From: Prorocentrum cordatum
Lineage: Eukaryota; Sar; Dinophyceae; Prorocentrales; Prorocentraceae
Length of the DNA: 64,000 bases
NCBI GenBank assembly: GCA_963575745.1
Contig: CAUYUJ010020751.1
Location: 77,105 to 141,104, forward strand
Direction: 5' to 3'
The position numbers and the translations under genes are program-made. Below, one piece after another: positions 1 through 10,081 of the stretch; the first letter of the stretch is position 1; each line of letters opens with the position of its first letter. The notes below the pieces were generated by a model, which did no database searches, was not told the origin of the DNA, and saw only the letters and a program-made list of their open reading frames with translations.

Positions 1-570
1 GCAACTGGGCCCCAGCACGGCTGCCTCAGACCGTCCGCTGGAGGCGACGAGTGACCATGCGGGTCGCATTTGAAGGGTAAAAGACTACTGATCTGGCGAA
101 AGCGAAGGACAAATGCCTGGTGAGAGACGCCAGGGGCCTCTGGCCCAGGCGGCGCGCTGGAGAGGGAAGCAAGAGAGTCCTCGTGTTCCTTGCCCATCTC
201 CGTCTACTTCTCGAGCAACCGAGCGACCAGACCCGTGGATGGATGAAGTGGCATTACATCTTCACGAACGAGAACACGAGATCACACGAGAGCTCCAGTA
301 CAGTGGGGGCCCTTCCACAAGAAATATTCCACAAGAAACCCAACCCTGATACCCCAGGACGTCCATTTTGGTGTGGGAACGTCACGCTTTCCATAGCGAA
401 GGCATCGAAACCCAAGAAACCCAGGGCACCCTGGAGGCAAGCAGGGTGTTTCTTGGCATTGGCCTCCACCGTAGCACGGGGGCACGGGTCCTGAGGGAAA
501 CAGGTCCCGAAGGAAACAGGCCCAAGGCCCAGAAGGTTCGAGGGCTTCTGAGAAGCCCCGCCGCCTTCTG
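1..570. other. GC-rich DNA, nothing recognised
   Basis: I see no gene, repeat array or known element here. Open frames exist on both strands but overlap one another, are short and have no recognisable motif. Confidence 0.5.
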
Positions 571-574
571 AGAA

Positions 575-775
575 TCGGCGGCGAGCGAGGGGGGGCAATT
601 GAGAAGAAGAAGGCCTTCTCAGAAGGCGGCGGGACTTCTCAGAAGCCCTCGCACCTTCTTGAGAATTTTTCCGGGTCTTCGGGGTGGCTCAGGAAACAGC
701 TCGGAAAGCTGTGGGACTTCCGAACCTCCTGAGAAGGCCCGCCCCTTCTCACCTCCCCCCGTTGCTCGCAGCCGA
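575..775. repeat. Foldback repeat family F, copy 1
   Basis: The segment starts with GGCGGCGAGCGAGG, runs through several CTTCTCAGAAGG-type inverted blocks and a GTCTTCGGGG core, and ends with a TTCTCACCTCCCCCC arm complementary to its start. The same layout of about 200 bp recurs near 4218-4445 (reverse), 45432-45631, 48595-48835 and 51620-51825. It has no coding capacity, so it is probably a non-autonomous foldback or MITE-like element. No clear target duplication was found. Confidence 0.55.
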
Positions 776-1407
776 GAAGAGGCCTTCTCGTTCTAACCTC
801 CCCCCCCCCCCTCGCTCGCTGCCGAACAGGAGCTGGAACGACCAGGACAAAAGCCACCGGGAGGGGCAGGAGCAGCAGCAGGAGCCCGGACGAGCGGGCG
901 AGCGCGTCGGTGCCCGCGGCCCGCAGCGGGCCACCGACGGCCGCGAGGATCAGGCGCGGGAGCAGGGCGAGGGGGAGGGCCCAGGGAGGCACAACGAAAC
1001 AGGCACAAATCCCAGGATTCCCCACATGTGTGCTCTCCCGTGCTGTCTTGGGTCTTCGTCTTCCCCTCCGCCTCCCATGATTTTCTGGGGAGTCGGCGAT
1101 GATTCGTGTCCATGTCTACGTTTCGCTCCTGGGGGGGACAAGCGGCGGGAGCTGGAGCCGAACAGCAGAGCGGGGCGGGGAAGCGAGAAAGTGAGGAGGC
1201 CTTCCAGAAGGCGGCGGGGCTCCTCGGAAGCCCTCCGGCCTTCTGTTGACGAGCGCCTTCCACTACTCGCAAAGCGACTACTCGCAAATGGTCTGGATCC
1301 GCCATAGGGGGATTCACGCTACAGTACATCGGTGCAAGCAAGTGTGTTTTTGCTCGGACGTTTGCGAGTCGGCACTTTGCGAGTGGTGGAACGCGCTCGC
1401 CAAGGGC
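776..1407. other. GC-rich DNA with a fragment of family F
   Basis: No gene recognised. Positions 1185-1240 repeat a piece of family F (CCAGAAGGCGGCGGGG followed by a GAAGCCCTC block). The rest is GC-rich unique-looking sequence. Confidence 0.4.
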
Positions 1408-1575
1408 TCCCAACTTCGCGCTTCGCGCTGCGCGAAGCGCGAAGTGAGACTAACTTCGCGCTCTCGCGCCGCCTCCCAGGAAAGAAGAGGAGGATGAGGA
1501 ATCCGAGCCGAACCGCGAAGCGCGAAGCGCGAAGCGCGAATAACTTCGCGCCCTCGAGGGTGCCCTCGAGGGCGC
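1408..1575. repeat. CGCGAAG short repeat with a perfect hairpin
   Basis: GCGAAGC units repeat in both orientations. Positions 1414-1428 (CTTCGCGCTTCGCGC) and 1430-1444 are perfect 15-base inverted arms around one base. A further run of CGCGAAG units lies at 1517-1542, and a CCCTCGAGGG palindrome pair follows at 1551-1575. Confidence 0.75.
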
Positions 1576-1715
1576 CCTTGGCTCGCTGATTCTGCGAGGT
1601 TCCCTGCGCCTCCGGCGAAGGCTTAGAGAGCCTCTCGGAAGGCCGGGGGGCCTCCGAGCCTTCTCTGAGGCGGCCCGCCCCCTCTCCTCCGCCGGCGCAC
1701 GGCTCCAGCTCCGAC

Positions 1716-1881
1716 CGCTCGTCTTCAGTCGGGCGTGTCCCCCTACAGGGGGATTTTCGACGAAAAATGAAAAATACCCCAAAAATATTCCAAAATGGCA
1801 AAAAAAATAATCAAAAAATAGTCCCCAGACTATTTTTGAATATTCCCCCTGTAGGGGGACAGGCCCGACTTAACGCTTGTC
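1716..1881. mobile_element. hAT-like MITE, copy 1
   Basis: A 150-bp element (1724-1873) with terminal inverted repeats that begin TTCAGTCGGGCGTGTCCCCC on the left and TTAAGTCGGGCCTGTCCCCC, read inward, on the right. Each end contains the nested palindrome TCCCCCTACAGGGGGA. The interior is AT-rich, unlike its surroundings. It is flanked by CGCTCGTC (1716-1723) and CGCTTGTC (1874-1881), a 7/8 match consistent with an 8-bp target duplication. Eight-base duplications are typical of hAT-type cut-and-paste transposases. There is no coding capacity. Related copies lie at 18643-18806, 18953-19105, 41864-42001 and 49694-49903. Confidence 0.85.
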
Positions 1882-3217
1882 CCCCCCACCCTCGTCCTGC
1901 TCCCGCTCCTGCTCCGCATGGCTCTCGGCCGCTTGCTGCGGGTCGAGGACGCCCGAGCCCTCTGAGGCTCGAAACATCCGCGCGCACTCCGCGCGTGCTG
2001 TTTTTCTGGGCAGCTTTTGAGGGCGCTGTGACATGCCAACTGGAGCATGACTGACTCCTCGCTCTCCTCCTGCCCTGGTTTCCTCATTCATCTTTTCGTG
2101 GCCCGCGTTCTCAGCCCTGCTTCTCTTGCCTCTTCTGCCTTCCGCTGCTTCGTCAACCCTCCTCCCTTCTCAACCCTCAACTCTCGTCCATGATCCCGCA
2201 TTCGCCCTCGTATTATCGCTTTTCCTGCCTCAACCTGCTGGTCGCCTTCTCCTCGCTCCACAACCCGTGCCTCTCCCTCGCGTGCCCGTGGGAGTGATAT
2301 TGATTCGTCGGGAGTACAGCTGCTACGAAAACACGAGAGTGCACATATCATTGAGTTTCTGTGTGCTTTTCAACGCGTTCGGCCTCTCCCCAGCCCCCTC
2401 GAGCTCTCCTGGACGTTCTCTTGGGAACTTTTCGGAGCGTGTCAAGCCTCTTATGGCTCTCCTCAGGGCGGGCTGGGTGTTCCTAGAGCAGCTCGAAGGC
2501 GTTTGGGGGCTTTGGGGCCTCTTGGGAGCCTCGTAGGCGCCTATTTGGGGCCTCATGAGGGCGTCTTGGGGGTCTCTGGGGGTCTTCTTGGGGCTTCTTG
2601 CTCCCTCTTGGAATCTTTTGGAGGCCTCTTGGAAGGTTTTTAGGGGCCATATCGTGGCCTCGGAAGCACACTTGACGCGAAAACGCGAAAATGCACAAAT
2701 CAGTAATTTCCTAATGTTTTCTCTACATCTTTAGCCTTTCCCGGGCCTCCTCGAGCGCTTCTGGAAGCCCTCTTGGGCACTCTTGCGGACGTGTGGACCA
2801 GTTTTAAAATCATCTGGAGCCGTCTTGGAGCGCTCTTGGGCAGTCCTGGGGCCTCTTGGACTGCCCTGGGCGCCCTTGGGGGGCTCTGCTGGGCCGTGTC
2901 GGGGCCCCCCGGGGGGTCCTGGAGAGGCCCAGGCGCTCTGCCGCACCTGTGGAGGCCCGGTGTCTGCCCCCGGGGCCCCCGGCCCTGGCCCCCGAGCCCC
3001 TGGACCAGGCCCGCCCCTTCGCGCTTCCCCCGCGGGCTCGCCACCGACGAACGGCAGAGCCAGAAGCTTCCAGGGGCGAGCGGGGGCGGGAACTGCCCGG
3101 CGTCGCCCGAGCACGCAGAGGCCGCGGCTGGGAGGGCGGCGGCCATGCCACCGGCCCTGGACCCAAGGATGGAGAGGCCAAAAGGCACCGATACCGTCGG
3201 GCGGGTGGTAATGCAGG
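1882..3217. other. Non-coding GC-rich DNA with CTTGGGG-type repeats
   Basis: No gene recognised. 2460-2670 and 2740-2930 consist of degenerate GGGGCCTCTTGGGG-like units, the same low-complexity family that covers 6.5-7.2, 29.1-30.8 and 36.8-40.4 kb. Long frames through this region, reading Pro/Ala/Gly-rich or Leu/Gly-rich, are by-products of the repeat. Confidence 0.5.
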
Positions 3218-3383
3218 GCGACGAAATCTATACATAGCCAGTGCTCCCTGGCCAGGCCCGTCCTGAACCCAGCAGCGGTGCACATGCCACGCCCTCCCGG
3301 CTTGGCCAGAAGGGCGTGTACACAGCTCCCGGGTTCAGGGTGGGCCTGGCAAGGGAGCAATGGATATCTATAGATTTCGTCGC
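3218..3383. mobile_element. Foldback element family P, copy 1
   Basis: A 166-bp inverted repeat. The left arm starts GCGACGAAATCTATA and the right arm, read in reverse complement, starts identically. The arms are about 53 bp and roughly 85% identical by eye, extending to CCTGAACCC. An inner hairpin lies around CGGCTTGGCCAGAAGGG. A related hairpin core is at 15340-15390. No target duplication was seen. Confidence 0.7.
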
Positions 3384-3424
3384 CCGATACTCGCCGGGCC
3401 TCGCGAGGCCGTCCGCAGGCAAGC

Positions 3425-3960
3425 TGCGCTCGGGGCGAGGAGCCAGGACGAGGACGAGGAGGAGAAGGAGGAGGAGGAGGACGAGGAGGACGAGGAGGAG
3501 GAGGAGGGCGAGGAGGAGGACGAGGACGGCGAGGACGAGGAGGAGGAGGAGGAGGAGGACGAGGAGGAAGGACGAGGAGGAGGAGGAGGAGGAGGAGGAG
3601 GAGGAGGAGGAGGAGGAGGAGGAGAGGGCCCTCAGGGGGCCCGATGCAGGCCCCCTGTTGGGGGCCCCCGCTGGCTCCAAAAGAGGGGCCCCAGAGGGCG
3701 CGCCTGGGGCCCCTTCTCTCCACTCCCCCCCAGCCAGGCCACCCTCCAAGAGGAGGGGGAGGAGGAGGAACAAGAGAAGGAGGAGGAGGAGGAGGAACAA
3801 GAGGAGGAGGAACAAGAGGAGGAGGAACAAGAGGAGGAGGAGGAGGAGGAGGAGGAGGAGGAGGAGGAGGAGGAGGTGGAGGAGGAGGAGGAGGAGGAGA
3901 GGAGGGGGACGGGGAGGAGGAGGAGGAGGAGGAGGAGGAGGAGGAGGAGGAAATATCACC
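3425..3960. repeat. (GAG)n / (GGA)n purine tract
   Basis: An almost unbroken purine strand of GAG, GGA and GAC triplets, interrupted at about 3627-3745 by a GC-rich spacer. It gives Glu, Arg or Gly homopolymer frames on the plus strand and Ser, Pro or Leu runs on the minus strand. Confidence 0.95.
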
Positions 3961-4090
3961 CGCCCGATACCGCTCCTCTCCAGACCTCTCCCGAGGTGCG
4001 ATCTGACCAGGGTTTCGAGGAGGACCCAGCGGTGGCGACGAGGGCCTCCCAGGAGGTCCCCAAGAGGAGAAAACGAAAGTGGGGTACAGT

Positions 4091-4160
4091 CGAGCTTGAT
4101 TGGAGAGGACACGCGAGAGGACACAAGAGACTTCTGAGGGCCATACTGCCCCCTGACGAA
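4091..4160. repeat. Short dispersed repeat also at 15435-15500
   Basis: GAGCTTGATTGGAGAGGACA, a following GTGAGAGGACA-like block and a GAGGGCCATACTGCCCC-like block recur in the same order at 15435-15500. Both copies lie just downstream of family P foldback sequence, so this may be part of a larger mobile unit. Confidence 0.55.
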
Positions 4161-4217
4161 TTATCCTGTAGAGGGGCGTTTCCGACTTACTTGACTGCAG
4201 CGGCACGGGTACCATTG

Positions 4218-4445
4218 CCTCCTCTTGGCGGCAAGCGCGGGGGGGAAGTGAAAGTGGCGGACCTGACCTCCTCAGGAGGCTGGGAAGTCCCCCGGCGTTC
4301 TGAGGAGCTTCCTGAGCCTTCCCCGAAGATACAGAACACTCCTCAGAGGGCGCGAGGGCTCCCGAGAAGTCCCGCCTCCTCTCCTCAGAAGCAGGAAGTG
4401 AAGACCCTCTCCTTCTCGCTTCCCCCCCCCCCCCCATTCCGCGCC
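4218..4445. repeat. Foldback repeat family F, inverted copy
   Basis: Begins GGCGGCAAGCGCGGGGGGGAAG, contains CCTTCCCCGAAGATACAGAA and ends CTCCTTCTCGCTTCCCCCCC. This is family F in the opposite orientation to the copy at 45432-45631. Confidence 0.5.
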
Positions 4446-4969
4446 CGCCAGATCCTCTGACGGGGGCGGGGCTGCGCGCCCCCTCGCGGCCGGGCCCCCG
4501 CGCCGCCCGCGCCCGCGCCCGCGGCCAGGCGCTCGGTGGCTCCAGCCTCGGGCGCTGCGGCAGCGCCCTCGCGGGCGCCCCCCGGGCGCGCACGCCCGGG
4601 GCAGCGCGCGGGAGCCGCTCTTCGGGCCCACGGCGGGCAGCGCCGGCAGAGCCTCGCCCCAGACGCCCTCGCGGCGCGCAAGGATCACGATCGGGGGGGG
4701 GGTCTTCGTCGCTGCTGTCGTCGTCGCCGTGCTACGTTTCGGCGTCGGGGGGCCCCCCCGCCAAGCCATCGGCACCGTCACAGGAAGACTCGGGGGGGAC
4801 AAAAACGGCCGTGAGGAAAAGGGCCATGACGTCCGAGGGCCCCGTATTCTCCAAATAGGCTTGCCCTGTAGGAGTTCTGGCTCATCATAAGTGATAGGTG
4901 TGGAGGACCCCCCCATTCTCCAGTGGCCACCCCCCCCTTTTTTCCAAGAGCATCCCCCTTTTTCCAGTG
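4446..4969. other. GC-rich DNA, nothing recognised
   Basis: No gene or element recognised. 4446-4680 is extremely GC-rich with GCGCCC runs, and 4690-4970 has no repeat structure I can name. Confidence 0.4.
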
Positions 4970-5095
4970 GCATTTGCTTGCTTGCTCTTGCGTGCTTGCT
5001 CTCGCTTGCTTGCTCTTGCTTGCCATTGCTTGCTTGCACTTGATCGCTGGCTCTTGCTTGCTTGCTATTGCTCGCTTGCGCTTGCTTGCATGCAG
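4970..5095. repeat. CTTGCTTG short tandem repeat
   Basis: Imperfect 4-base tandem repeat (TTGC), with occasional CTCTTGC and CTATTGC variants. Confidence 0.85.
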
Positions 5096-5384
5096 ACGGT
5101 AGCACTGGGACCTTCGGTGGGGCTCCATATGGGGCCACGAAACGCTGTACTGGGTGTGGAGGACGCATGCGAACGGTAGCACTGGGACCTTCGGCGGGGC
5201 TCCCTGCGGCGCAGCGGAACGCTGTACTGGGCGGGGGGGACGCATGCGAACGGTAGCACTGGGACCTTCGGCGGGGCTCCCTGTGGGGCCACGAAACGCT
5301 GTACTGGGTGTGGGGGACGCATGCGGACGGTAGCACTGGGACCTTCGGCGGGGCTCCCTATGGGGCCACGAAACGTGTGAGGGG
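5096..5384. repeat. 77-bp minisatellite, about 3.8 units
   Basis: ACGGTAGCACTGGGACCTTC recurs at 5096, 5173, 5250 and 5327, an exact 77-base period. Each unit carries a GGGGCTCCNTNTGGGGCC block and ends GACGCATGCG. Because 77 is not a multiple of three, the apparent repeated peptides change frame from unit to unit, so this is non-coding. Confidence 0.9.
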
Positions 5385-5399
5385 TATGCTGAAACGGGT

Positions 5400-5440
5400 G
5401 ATGATGATGATGATGATGATGATGATGCTGATGATGATGC

Positions 5441-5508
<68 letters not shown>

Positions 5509-5672
5509 GTGATGAGAAGGAGAAGGGGGAGGAGGAGAGGAGAGGAGGAGAAGAACGCGGGGCGACGTCTCTTCGAAACGAAGACCCAACACCACAGGAT
5601 GGTTGGGAAAAAACAATACAAACACACACACACACACACAGACACACACGCACACACACACACACACACACA

Positions 5673-5746
<74 letters not shown>

Positions 5747-5760
5747 CACACACGCACGCA

Positions 5761-5820
<60 letters not shown>
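5400..5820. repeat. (ATG)n then (CA)n microsatellites
   Basis: ATG triplets at 5400-5510 are followed by a purine patch (5515-5555), a short unique spacer and a (CA)n array at 5619-5817 with CGCA variants near 5752-5780. Confidence 0.95.
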
Positions 5821-5904
5821 CGGTCTCGAAATTCGGAGCATGCGCAGCGAACCGATGCGGCCTCCCCCTACCATCCCTATCAAAAAACCAATGCAGAATA
5901 CACT

Positions 5905-5988
5905 TGGCGGCGGCGGCGGCGGTGGCTGCGGCGGCTGCGGTGGGGGCAGTGGCTGCGACGGCTGCGGCGGTGGTGGCGGCGGTGGCGG

Positions 5989-6022
<34 letters not shown>

Positions 6023-6225
6023 GGCAGCGGTGGCGGCAGCGGCTACGGCGACAGCGGCTGCGGCGATTCGGCAGCGGGGGCGACGGCGCCGGCGGCGGCG
6101 GCGGCGGACGGCGGCGGGCGGCGGCGCTGGCGGCGCTGGCGGCGGACAGCGGCGGCGGCGGCGGCTGCGGCGGACGGCGGCAGGCGGCAGCGGCGGCGGC
6201 GGAGCCGGCGGCGGCGGCGGATTAG
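5905..6225. repeat. (GGC)n-rich imperfect trinucleotide array
   Basis: GGC/GCG triplets with GGT, GAC and CTG variants. They read as Gly, Ala or Arg runs in the plus-strand frames. Confidence 0.9.
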
Positions 6226-6229
6226 CCCC

Positions 6230-7245
6230 CAGTAGCTGCCCATCCAAAGACGACTGCTGAATATGCTGGGGCTCGGGCCAGGCTCGGGTGCTACGTATGT
6301 GTTGGGAGGGCGGGTGGGAGTGAGCGAGACGGTTTGCGGGCGGGGAGGGGGTCTTGACCTCGCCCCCTACCCCATCCCCTGGACCTGGACAGAGCGTTCC
6401 GCGAGCAGTCAGAGCGTCCAAAACGGCCTCGGCGAGGAAGGCAGAATCATTAGTTTTACTAGGACTTTGGCCCAATTTTGGCCTCTTGGGGGGGGACAGC
6501 GCTAATTAAGGACCCCCCCTTCTTTGATCGATCTCCTCCGAGATGGCCCCACGAGCGCTCCCAAGCCCCCAAGAGGCCCCAAGAGGCCCCCCAGAGGCAC
6601 CCAAGACGCTCCAAGAAGCCTCGGCGAGAATGGCAGAATCATTGATTTGACTAAGGTTTTGGCCACGTTTTGACCTCCTGGGGGGGGGGGGCACTGCTTA
6701 GATGACTCCAAGAGCGCCTGAGAAAGCCCAAGATGACCTCCAAGATGGCTCAAGATATCCCAAGATGCCTCAAGATGGCTCCCACGATGCTCCAAGAGGC
6801 CCCAAGACCGCTCCAAGACGGCTCCAACTGGCCAACAATCCTTCCAAAACCATAGGAAAAAAAAATGTTTTTTGGCTTTCTCGCCTTTTCGCTTCTGATG
6901 GCCATCCGAGGCCTCAAGATGGCTCCAAGATGGCCCAAGAGGGCCCCAAGAGCGCTCCCAAGGCCCCCAAGAGCGCTTCAAGAGGGCCCCAGGAGGCGCC
7001 CAGGAGGCCCCAGGAGGCACCAACAGGCGCCCGGGAGGCCTCCAAGAGGCTCCCAAGAGACCCCCAAGGGGCCCCAAGAAGCTCTCCGAGGCACCCAAGA
7101 CGCTCTCAGAGGCGTCCAGGATGGCCAAGAGGCCCCCAAGACGCTCCAAGAGGCCTCCACTGGGGGGCCCTTCCTCTGAGTGCTGCCCACTTCCCTGACC
7201 GAGGCAATTCCTCTGGGCATCGTTTCCGGGCTGGTGGGGTTACGC
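6230..7245 (+). repeat. Dispersed repeat family X, copy 1
   Basis: A ~1-kb non-coding unit. It starts near a TAGCTGCCCATCCAAAGAC block and contains GTGTTGGGAGGGCGGGTGGG, then TCGGCGAGGAAGGCAGAATC (repeated near 6610), then a CTTGGGG/CCAAGA-rich body. It ends CATCGTTTCCGGGCTGGTGG, GTTACGCGAGGCGTC. The same order of blocks occurs on the minus strand at 48840-49650 and on the plus strand at 50985-51615. No terminal repeats or coding region were recognised, so its mobility is inferred only from dispersal. Confidence 0.65.
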
Positions 7246-7304
7246 GAGGCGTCAAGAGTAGCGATGATGATACTTGTATGTACAACTAAACACAAAAGTA
7301 AACA

Positions 7305-7436
7305 ACTAAACGAACAAACAAACAAACAAACAAACAAACAAACAAACAAACAAACAAACAGGCAAGCAAGCAAGCAAGCAAGCAAACAAACAAACAAACA
7401 ACCGAACAAACAAACAAACAAGCAAACAAACAAAAA
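7305..7436. repeat. (AAAC)n tetranucleotide repeat
   Basis: AAACAAAC units with a GCAAGCAAGC patch at 7361-7384. Confidence 0.95.
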
Positions 7437-7629
7437 ACGCACCTCTGGGGCTGCAGCGTCGGCACGGCGAGCGCTCCCCGGTGTGTGGGCGCGCTGCGGT
7501 GCCGCATCCCATCGGCGCGCACCACGGTAGGGGCAGGGGGAGAGGGCGACCAAGAAGGCCGCGCGCTCACCCGTACCCCTCCAGCCAGTCCTCCGGCGGC
7601 ACGCAACTGGTGACCCCTTGCTCGGGAGC

Positions 7630-7830
7630 GGCCAAGAGGGGAGTGTCCAAGAGGGGGGGGGGGGGGGGGGGGCAAATCATGACTGGCGGCACGTGCGCGG
7701 CCCAGCGGGGGGGTCAAAGACGCAATGAACCAAGAAGAGGCGCCCTGAAATCTGGGGAATTATCATGGCCCCGACATGATATCCCCCCCCCCTACTCCTC
7801 ACCCCCCTCTTTGCCGCCCCCGATTAAATC
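7630..7830 (+). repeat. Dispersed repeat family Y, copy 1
   Basis: About 200 bp containing TCCAAGAGGGG, a long G run, GGCACGTGCGCGGCCCAG, GACGCAATGAA, AAGAGGCGCC, a CATGATATC block and a CCGCCCCCGA end. The same blocks recur in the same order at 28258-28462. Short parts also appear near 14610-14650. Confidence 0.75.
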
Positions 7831-7926
7831 CATGGTTGCGTTCCGTTTCCTGGAGGAGGAGGAGGAGGAGGAGGACTTCTAGGGTTCTGGGTATGGCGAC
7901 AGTGTCGGTGACAATGACTGAAGCGG

Positions 7927-8398
7927 CTACGGACCCTGCCGCTTCCCGCTGGCCAGCTCGGCTTTACTGAGAACTTTAGGCCAGAGGCCTCGGGAAATTC
8001 TATCTACGTAATCCTTCCGATTACCCACAATCACCTCTTCACACTTGGTGGCTAACGCTCGGATCCGTTGCGAAGCGAAACAGCCACACTTAGTGCAGAA
8101 CCAGAGGCTTAAACCCGAGTGAAAATTCAAAACATGTGATTCGTGTGAGAACCCCCCCAAGATGCACCCGTTGCCCAGGAGGAGGCCTGTACTGAATCCC
8201 GTTGACGTTAATTAAGGAAAAGCAGGGAGAGCTCAACCAATCGCTGTCGCGGGCCAAGGACGTAAAACCCTGACACCTGGAACAGCTCTTTGCATCTTCC
8301 TTGAGGCTATGGAAACTATTAGACATGGCACACACACACACTGGCCGCTGGAGGCCGTACAATGTCAGAAGCTTGTTGCCTACGCCTACGCGCGCCAC
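7927..8398 (-). pseudogene. LINE-1 C-terminal Cys-rich tail
   Basis: Two overlapping frames carry SCSRCQGFTSL (CxxC, 8398-8090) and LWFCTKCGCFASQRIRALATKC (CxxC plus Cys, 8160-7927), followed by ISRGLWPK. The same kind of tail ends LINE-2 (FCSLCSAHVIL, then SRGLHPRTGK). It is probably a zinc-binding tail of the polyprotein with unknown role. Confidence 0.6.
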
Positions 8399-9099
8399 CT
8401 TGCTCAGCTAGAATACGCTTTTCGGCTTGGATGGCCTCGAGGGTGATTTGAAGGATACGCGTGCGAATTGCGAAAGCTTGCTGCTCAACACTTTGTATGC
8501 GTGCACGCACGGATTCGGCAAGTCTAGCTACACCAGCACCTGCCGCTGCAAAACAATCTGCTATGGCGTTACCTAGCACAAGGAGGCGGGTTGCAACACC
8601 TCGTTCTATGTCAACGCCCTCGAGGTGGGATTGGACGAACAGCACTGCGCAAGAAATCTCGGACCCTCGTTCCTGCAGGACACGCCCAATTCGCCACCAA
8701 AGATCGGCGTCGGGGCCAGAGGGGTCGATCCACTTACGCTGATACCATCCTAGGCTGACTGCATCGTTATCAGTAGTGTACACACATTGACCAGACGCAC
8801 GTTGCAGGCACGCGAGGAGGCACCAAAACTCCCCTCGAACTACGGTCTGCCTGGCTCCTGGGAAGGGGCCCCCAAGCGCCAACAGAAATCCCAATTAACT
8901 CGTCCAGCTGCTGGAACGAAGCTATTCCGAGGCCTACGCGGCGGAGCAGGGGGTGGTGGGCGCCCTTCCCCCCACTCGCGTCTCCAAACACAAACAAAGG
9001 CCTGTCGGAGGTCCCAAAGCCTAGAGATTCGAAAATACAGCACAGCCGTCCACCGCTGCCCACGCTTCGACCTCGAGCGGGGAGGGTACCTCCATCCAA
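8319..9099 (-). pseudogene. LINE-1 RNase H domain, two frames
   Basis: In one frame (9099 to ~8890) PLFVFGDASGGKGAHHPLLRR gives the first catalytic Asp. In a second (8894 to 8319) TVVRGEFWCLLACLQ supplies Glu, CVYTTDNDAVSLGW the second Asp, and LVLGNAIADCFAAAGA the last Asp. All four DEDD residues are kept although the frame is broken near 8890. The family function is removal of the RNA template strand during target-primed synthesis. Confidence 0.75.
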
Positions 9100-9109
9100 G
9101 CCTTAGGGA

Positions 9110-10081
9110 TTAAACCGCTGGTGCAGTAGCACTCTTCAGCTTCAGCCTGGGCGTGGGCCTTCGAACCCAGATCCTCGCTAAATTTAAAAATCGGATGGGA
9201 CGACTGAGAATTACATCCCCAAAGTCTGTGAAAATCCGCTTCAGGTACCAAGAGGCACCTAGGGCAGAGAACAGAGATGGTCTGGCGGCAGCGCGTCGCG
9301 CCCTCGGCCAGCTCGCGCCAGCCGCCGCAGCCAGCAGCAAGCCGGCAAGCCTGGACCCGCCAGGCGCCTGCTCGAGCTGGGCCAGCAGCTTCCTGCACGA
9401 GAAGTTGCAGACGCCGTTCCCCATGCCTGCCCCTCCGCGATGCAGCGCCGCCTTCCGCCAGATCTGGTCCTGCACAGACTGCCTGAACTCAAGGAAGAAC
9501 ATCTCAGGCACAACGAGGATGGAACGGCCAGTGAGGTCGTCGAACTTGAATTGCCACGCCGATTTGCCACTTGGGACAGTCCACTCTGAAGGCGAATCAG
9601 GTGTCCAGCCCGCCTGCAGCAAGTAGGCTATAACAGCTCCTTGAGGACCACGAATCCTGCAGCATCGAGCGGCAGGAGTGAGGCTAGCGAACTCGCTGGC
9701 GATCTGCTTCCAAGATAAGGCCACACCTGCATGCACTGACGGGCGAGAGGACCACATGGCGAGCCACACACGCAACGTGTCCGTCGGCAGCTTGCACTGT
9801 GGATCGCGATCAGGGGTTTTCAAGTCCAGCAACGTCGTCACACAACGTCCAGTCAATATGGGCCCCACTGCGTTGGCTAGCTTGCGACGTACTTGTTGCA
9901 TCTGTTTACCCCACACTCCATGTAACTGATGCCCATACAGGCTTGCAGGTTGAGCCCCCTGGAGCTCCAGGCGCCGAGGAACCCGATACCTGCGAGTGGC
10001 ACGCGCAAAGCCCACGATCTTCCTGGACATAGCAGAGCGTTTGGTGTTTGGCTGCTCTTGCACGGCGAGTGGCCCTCCCAT
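9110..10081 (-). pseudogene. LINE-1 RT thumb and connection region
   Basis: A 323-codon frame continuing the RT after a frame change at about 10080-10130. YGHQLHGVWGKQMQQVRRKLANAVG, LRVWLAMWSSRP and VIAYLLQAGWTPDSPSEW occur in the order expected between RT and RNase H of these LINEs. The C-terminal ~100 residues look unrelated and are probably out-of-frame sequence. Confidence 0.65.

Noticed and set aside
684-1307. 207-codon plus-strand frame
   Set aside because: It overlaps family F repeat sequence and an equally open antisense frame; no motif.
1714-1735. Bidirectional terminator reading of the CCCCCTACAGGGGG palindromes
   Set aside because: The same palindromes occur at both ends of dispersed elements with target duplications, so they are MITE termini.
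2731-4593. 620-codon minus-strand Pro/Ser/Leu-rich frame
   Set aside because: It is produced by the (GAG)n purine tract, CTTGGGG repeats and a foldback element, with no conserved motif.
4778-6475. 565-codon minus-strand frame with Cys/Val and Ala/Arg runs
   Set aside because: It runs through (GGC)n, (CA)n, (ATG)n and the 77-bp minisatellite. The Cys-Val run is a CA-repeat artefact.
7305-7436. CRISPR-like array
   Set aside because: It is a pure tetranucleotide microsatellite with no spacers; no array of direct repeats with unique spacers was found anywhere in the window.
7922-7934. GGCTACGGA near the 3' end of LINE-1, matching the start of the leader
   Set aside because: Only nine bases match, and it is at the wrong end of the element.
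9150-9175. tRNA T-arm-like TTCGAACCC
   Set aside because: No matching acceptor, D-arm or anticodon arm could be folded around it, and it lies in LINE coding sequence.
9277-9626. Plus-strand frames opposite LINE-1
   Set aside because: They are antisense shadows of the RT and connection coding.
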